A model generated the notes under the pieces. It saw only the letters and a list, made by a program, of their open reading frames with translations. It did not search any database and was not told the origin of the DNA. Of a stretch of 26,527 bases of DNA, positions 23,987-26,527 are shown piece by piece; position 1 is the first letter of the stretch, and every line of letters begins with the position of its first letter. This DNA is from Kangiella sp. (GTDB lineage Bacteria; Pseudomonadota; Gammaproteobacteria; Enterobacterales; Kangiellaceae), in the NCBI GenBank assembly GCA_002733465.1, contig NVVT01000005.1:17929-44455 (forward strand). Reading direction: 5' to 3'. The position numbers and the translations under genes were made by a program.

Positions 23987-24117
23987 GTAGGTTGCGGTTG
24001 AGGTAAAGCTTGCCCCTGAAACATTGTGGGTACGAAACCCAACATAAACTTGCAACCAACGACATTCTAATTTTGCTGAACTCATTGTTGGGTTTCGTAA
24101 ATTCAACCGCAACCTAC
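23987..24117. repeat. Palindromic REP/BIME-like element between argC and argH
   Basis: A 131-bp palindromic unit. The outer arms GTAGGTTGCGGTTGA (23987–24001) and its complement (24103–24117) pair perfectly over 15 bases. The inner arms TACGAAACCCAAC (24031–24043) and GTTGGGTTTCGTA (24087–24099) pair perfectly over 13. The right half alone is a compact module, GTTGGGTTTCGTA–AAT–TCAACCGCAACCTAC. The left half has the same two blocks with 29 bp between them. The layout resembles paired inverted REP modules. The stop codon of argC (TAG, 24114–24116) is inside the right arm. Confidence 0.82.
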
Positions 24118-25130
24118 GAACCACATTCATTGTAAAATAATTCTATATTTTGTAATGCTTGGCTGGCTGCACCTTTTAATAAGTTATCTAAACAACTCAC
24201 TAACGTTAGCCTTTTTCCATCAGCGCTTAATGTAAAACCGCCTACAATACAATTTTCTCTATTGATTACTTGTTGGACATTAGGTATCTCATGCTGAACA
24301 TTGATCAATGAATCATCTTTATAATATGCATTGAATAATTTATTAATTTTAGCTAGCGTCCATTTTTCTTCCAACTCTACCTGAACAGTCATAGAAATCC
24401 CTCGGAAAAACTGAGCCACATGAGGTGAAAAACTAATAGGAATTCCAAGGTGATCTGAAACTTCCTTTTCATGTAAATGTTCAATTAATCCATAGGGCAA
24501 AATATTGTCCTTCAAATTCTGTGGATTATTATTGGCTGAAGGTTTGGTTCCAGCGCCGCTAAAGCCAGAAATGCCAAAACAGTTTGCACGTTCACTAATA
24601 TGATTAACTAAAGGAGCCAAAGCGATTTGCATAGCTGTAGCATAACAGCCTGGATTGCTTATTTTCACCACTGCATTTAATTTGTTAACAATATTACTCT
24701 GCTTAGACCTAGATTTAAAAAACAATTCAGGGATCGAATATTGCCAGGTTTCATCGAATCGGTAATCTGCAGATAAATCGATAATTAATTGATTATTCTG
24801 CTTTATATCAGTTTCCTGCAAAAATGTTTCAGCCAAACCATTCGGTAGTGCCAGCACAATAATGTCGGTTTTGCAATCTGCAACATCAACTTCTGACAAA
24901 GTCTCAATTTTAAGGGTATTATAATAATGATCGGCATCTAGCTTTACCGCTTCAAAATGCTCATCGTCACAAAGAAAATCATTTAATGTAATGCCTTTGA
25001 GTAGCCTTGAACTGACCCATTCAACTTTAATAGTTGGATGATTGGCCAACAACCGGATTAGTTCACGACCGACATAGCCTCTAACACCAACAATCCCAAG
25101 AGATAATTTTTTTGTCATAATCTCAGCCAT
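24114..25130 (-). CDS. argC: N-acetyl-gamma-glutamyl-phosphate reductase
   Basis: Third step of arginine synthesis: NADPH-dependent reduction of acetylglutamyl phosphate. Seen: the nucleotide-binding start KLSLGIVGVRGYVGRELIRLLANHP, VEWVSSRLLKG, VLALPNGLAE, IDLSADYRF, the catalytic Cys segment ISNPGCYATAMQIALAPL, SGFSGAGTKPSANNNP, and FSPHVAQFFRGISMTV. The open frame extends to an ATG at 25178, overlapping the preceding gene by 43 bp. ATGs at 25130 and 25118 fit better: 25130 lies 5 bp after the argAB stop and is suited to re-initiation. All lack a good ribosome site, so the start is uncertain. The sequence is of the Xanthomonas-like branch (IVGARGYTGAEL type), matching its partners. Confidence 0.93.
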   Translation of the reverse strand: MAEIMTKKLSLGIVGVRGYVGRELIRLLANHPTIKVEWVSSRLLKGITLNDFLCDDEHFEAVKLDADHYYNTLKIETLSEVDVADCKTDIIVLALPNGLAETFLQETDIKQNNQLIIDLSADYRFDETWQYSIPELFFKSRSKQSNIVNKLNAVVKISNPGCYATAMQIALAPLVNHISERANCFGISGFSGAGTKPSANNNPQNLKDNILPYGLIEHLHEKEVSDHLGIPISFSPHVAQFFRGISMTVQVELEEKWTLAKINKLFNAYYKDDSLINVQHEIPNVQQVINRENCIVGGFTLSADGKRLTLVSCLDNLLKGAASQALQNIELFYNECGS

Positions 25131-25135
25131 ATTAA

Positions 25136-26476
25136 TTAAGAAACCGTTGGTATCTTTTCTTTTGCTTGCTGTACACATTTTTCTATCTTTTCAAAACTAT
25201 CTAAACCGTACCAGTATATATTCCATTCGTCGGTTTTAATACAGCCATCAGCATTTTTAAAATAGAAACCGTTGATTGTATTATTCGGTCTTGCTCGCCA
25301 ATGTAGATTAGGATGTTGCTCTCTAACTTTTTCCCATAACACCTTACCTAAACCTTCGCCTTTGGCAGCATCCGCTACCACAAATTTATCCAAATAGGGG
25401 ACACCACCAATGTCGATAACAACGGCAGCGGCTCTATAGCAATAGGTAATATATGCTCTTTGTATTTTTGTTTTTTCAAAATAGTCTTCATCGAGAGTTT
25501 TATTAAAACTTTCTTCTATGACCTGAGTTAACTTTTTAATTTTAATTGTTTCGATATCATCGTGAGTCATAATTGACTCACCTTTGCGAATTAAAGTACC
25601 GGAACCTTTATGAGTAAAAAGCTCTTTTGCCAAGTGTGATGGATTGGTAATCGAAACGGAGGAAGTAGAAGGTAGTTGGCTTAATATTTGAGCGACCTGT
25701 TGTATTTTTAGCTTCATACCGCCATGCAACCAATCCTCTTGCATCATTTTTGTATAATCAGTGATCAAGTTGACTGATGAAATAATATCGCCTTGCTCAT
25801 TTAACAATCCACCCGTTGTGGTTAGGAATATTATTTTATAAGGCTTAATTGCAATTGATAATTCGTTAGTGGCAATATCGGCATTGATATTTAAGATCTG
25901 TCCACTATCTGTTTCAGCAAGCGATGAAAGAATGGGAACAGCTCCTGAGCTAATCGCCAAGTTAATTGGTTCCAAATCAATATCGGTTATCTCGCCAACA
26001 AAACCTAATTCATTTTGCTCCGTTTGTTTTGCGGTAAAGACTCCCGAGGTAATTGAAGAAGTTCTAACCCCCATTTCCTGTAACCGATGAGCAAGCTTTA
26101 AATTTTGTTCGATAAAGGTTTTTTTAGCGACCTTTAATACCGAAGCGTTGGTTACTCGTTGTCCGTCTATAAACTCCGATTTTATACCGGCCTTTTCCAA
26201 ATTGCGATTTAGTTGAGGTCCAGCTCCATGAACAACAATAGGAAACAATCCAATCCTTTCTAAAAAGGCTAAAGAAGAGCAAAGATTTTCTAAATCATTA
26301 TCTAGAATGCCTCCACCTACTTTTATAACTGCAAACCGAGACAAACCAGCCTCAACAAAGCGACTCATATATTGGTTAAATTCTTTTGGATTTGCCAAAT
26401 TAGAAAGTAGCTGTACGATGGTTTCTTTAACCGGCGTTTCTTTTAGTGGTGTAGATTTATTGGTTTCTATATTCAT
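25136..26476 (-). CDS. Bifunctional acetylglutamate kinase / N-acetylglutamate synthase (ArgB–NAT fusion)
   Basis: Combines the first two steps of arginine synthesis in one 446-residue protein. The amino acid kinase domain (about 45–300) has KVGGG at 52–56, VHGAGPQ at 82–88, the NADIATNEL segment at 198–206, LTTTGGLL, and WLHGGMKLKI, followed by VSITNPSHLAKELFTHKGSGTLI. The C-terminal acetyltransferase domain (about 305–446) has YLDKFVVADAAKGEGLGKVLW and LHWRARPNNTINGFYFKNADGCIKTDEWNIYWYGL, the vertebrate-type NAGS domain. This architecture is known from Xanthomonas and Maricaulis, where the protein carries both activities and arginine inhibits it. A plain ArgB has about 260–300 residues. It is first of the argAB–argC–argH unit, and upstream genes are outside the window. 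Confidence 0.93.
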   Translation of the reverse strand: MNIETNKSTPLKETPVKETIVQLLSNLANPKEFNQYMSRFVEAGLSRFAVIKVGGGILDNDLENLCSSLAFLERIGLFPIVVHGAGPQLNRNLEKAGIKSEFIDGQRVTNASVLKVAKKTFIEQNLKLAHRLQEMGVRTSSITSGVFTAKQTEQNELGFVGEITDIDLEPINLAISSGAVPILSSLAETDSGQILNINADIATNELSIAIKPYKIIFLTTTGGLLNEQGDIISSVNLITDYTKMMQEDWLHGGMKLKIQQVAQILSQLPSTSSVSITNPSHLAKELFTHKGSGTLIRKGESIMTHDDIETIKIKKLTQVIEESFNKTLDEDYFEKTKIQRAYITYCYRAAAVVIDIGGVPYLDKFVVADAAKGEGLGKVLWEKVREQHPNLHWRARPNNTINGFYFKNADGCIKTDEWNIYWYGLDSFEKIEKCVQQAKEKIPTVS

Positions 26477-26527
26477 ATTTTATCTCGATAAATATTCAAT
26501 GTAAGTTTTCTCTACTTTTTCTAATTG

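Noticed and set aside
23941..24045. N-terminal extension of argH (35 codons up to an ATG at 24045)
   Set aside because: It is encoded by the palindromic repeat, is Pro/Gln-rich, matches nothing in argininosuccinate lyases, and a good ribosome site supports 23940.
1..26527. Defence, toxin–antitoxin, CRISPR, prophage, biosynthetic or tRNA loci
   Set aside because: I looked on both strands and found no cas genes, direct-repeat arrays, integrases, TA pairs or tRNA-like folds. Nearly all reading frames belong to core genes.

Overview
The window reads as chromosomal core DNA of a low-GC, AT-rich gammaproteobacterium. The evidence is the block rpoS–nlpD–(DedA)–pcm–surE–truD–ispF–ispD–ftsB–eno–kdsA–pyrG, lipid A genes (kdsA, lpxH), an outer-membrane phospholipase A, and several lipoproteins. 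I cannot name the genus. The arginine genes look most like the Xanthomonas-type set (a fused acetylglutamate kinase/synthase followed by argC and argH).

Region 1 (1–10712, all minus strand) is read from pyrG down to rpoS. It covers CTP synthesis (pyrG), KDO synthesis (kdsA), enolase, the divisome protein FtsB, two MEP isoprenoid enzymes (ispD, ispF), tRNA pseudouridine synthase TruD, the SurE/Pcm stationary-phase pair, a DedA-like membrane protein, the amidase activator NlpD, and the first 156 codons of the stationary-phase sigma factor RpoS, cut by the window edge. A 290-bp gap with hairpins separates pyrG from cysS (11003–12394, minus).

Region 2 (12395–14780) is divergent from cysS: ppiB and lpxH on the plus strand, then an unrecognised lipoprotein gene that ends at a strong bidirectional terminator. 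Region 3 (14781–19752, minus) is trpS–scpA–scpB–rluB plus a second unrecognised lipoprotein gene. A 305-bp element with near-perfect 33-bp terminal inverted repeats, a MITE candidate, sits between scpA and scpB. Region 4 (19980–21540, plus) holds an RDD membrane protein and pldA, convergent on a cold-shock gene through a hairpin.

Region 5 (21603–26476, minus) holds an uncharacterised 88-residue gene with a GTG start, a tiny lysine-rich 50-residue gene, csp, and the arginine operon argAB-fusion → argC → argH. A 131-bp palindromic REP/BIME-like element lies between argC and argH. It supplies the argC stop codon and creates a false upstream start for argH.

No tRNA, rRNA, CRISPR, prophage, toxin–antitoxin or defence locus was seen. 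Most of the window is ordinary housekeeping DNA. The less ordinary points are the two repeat elements, the arginine gene fusion, a lysine-rich repeat in the RpoS N-terminus, and four small or orphan genes of unknown function.
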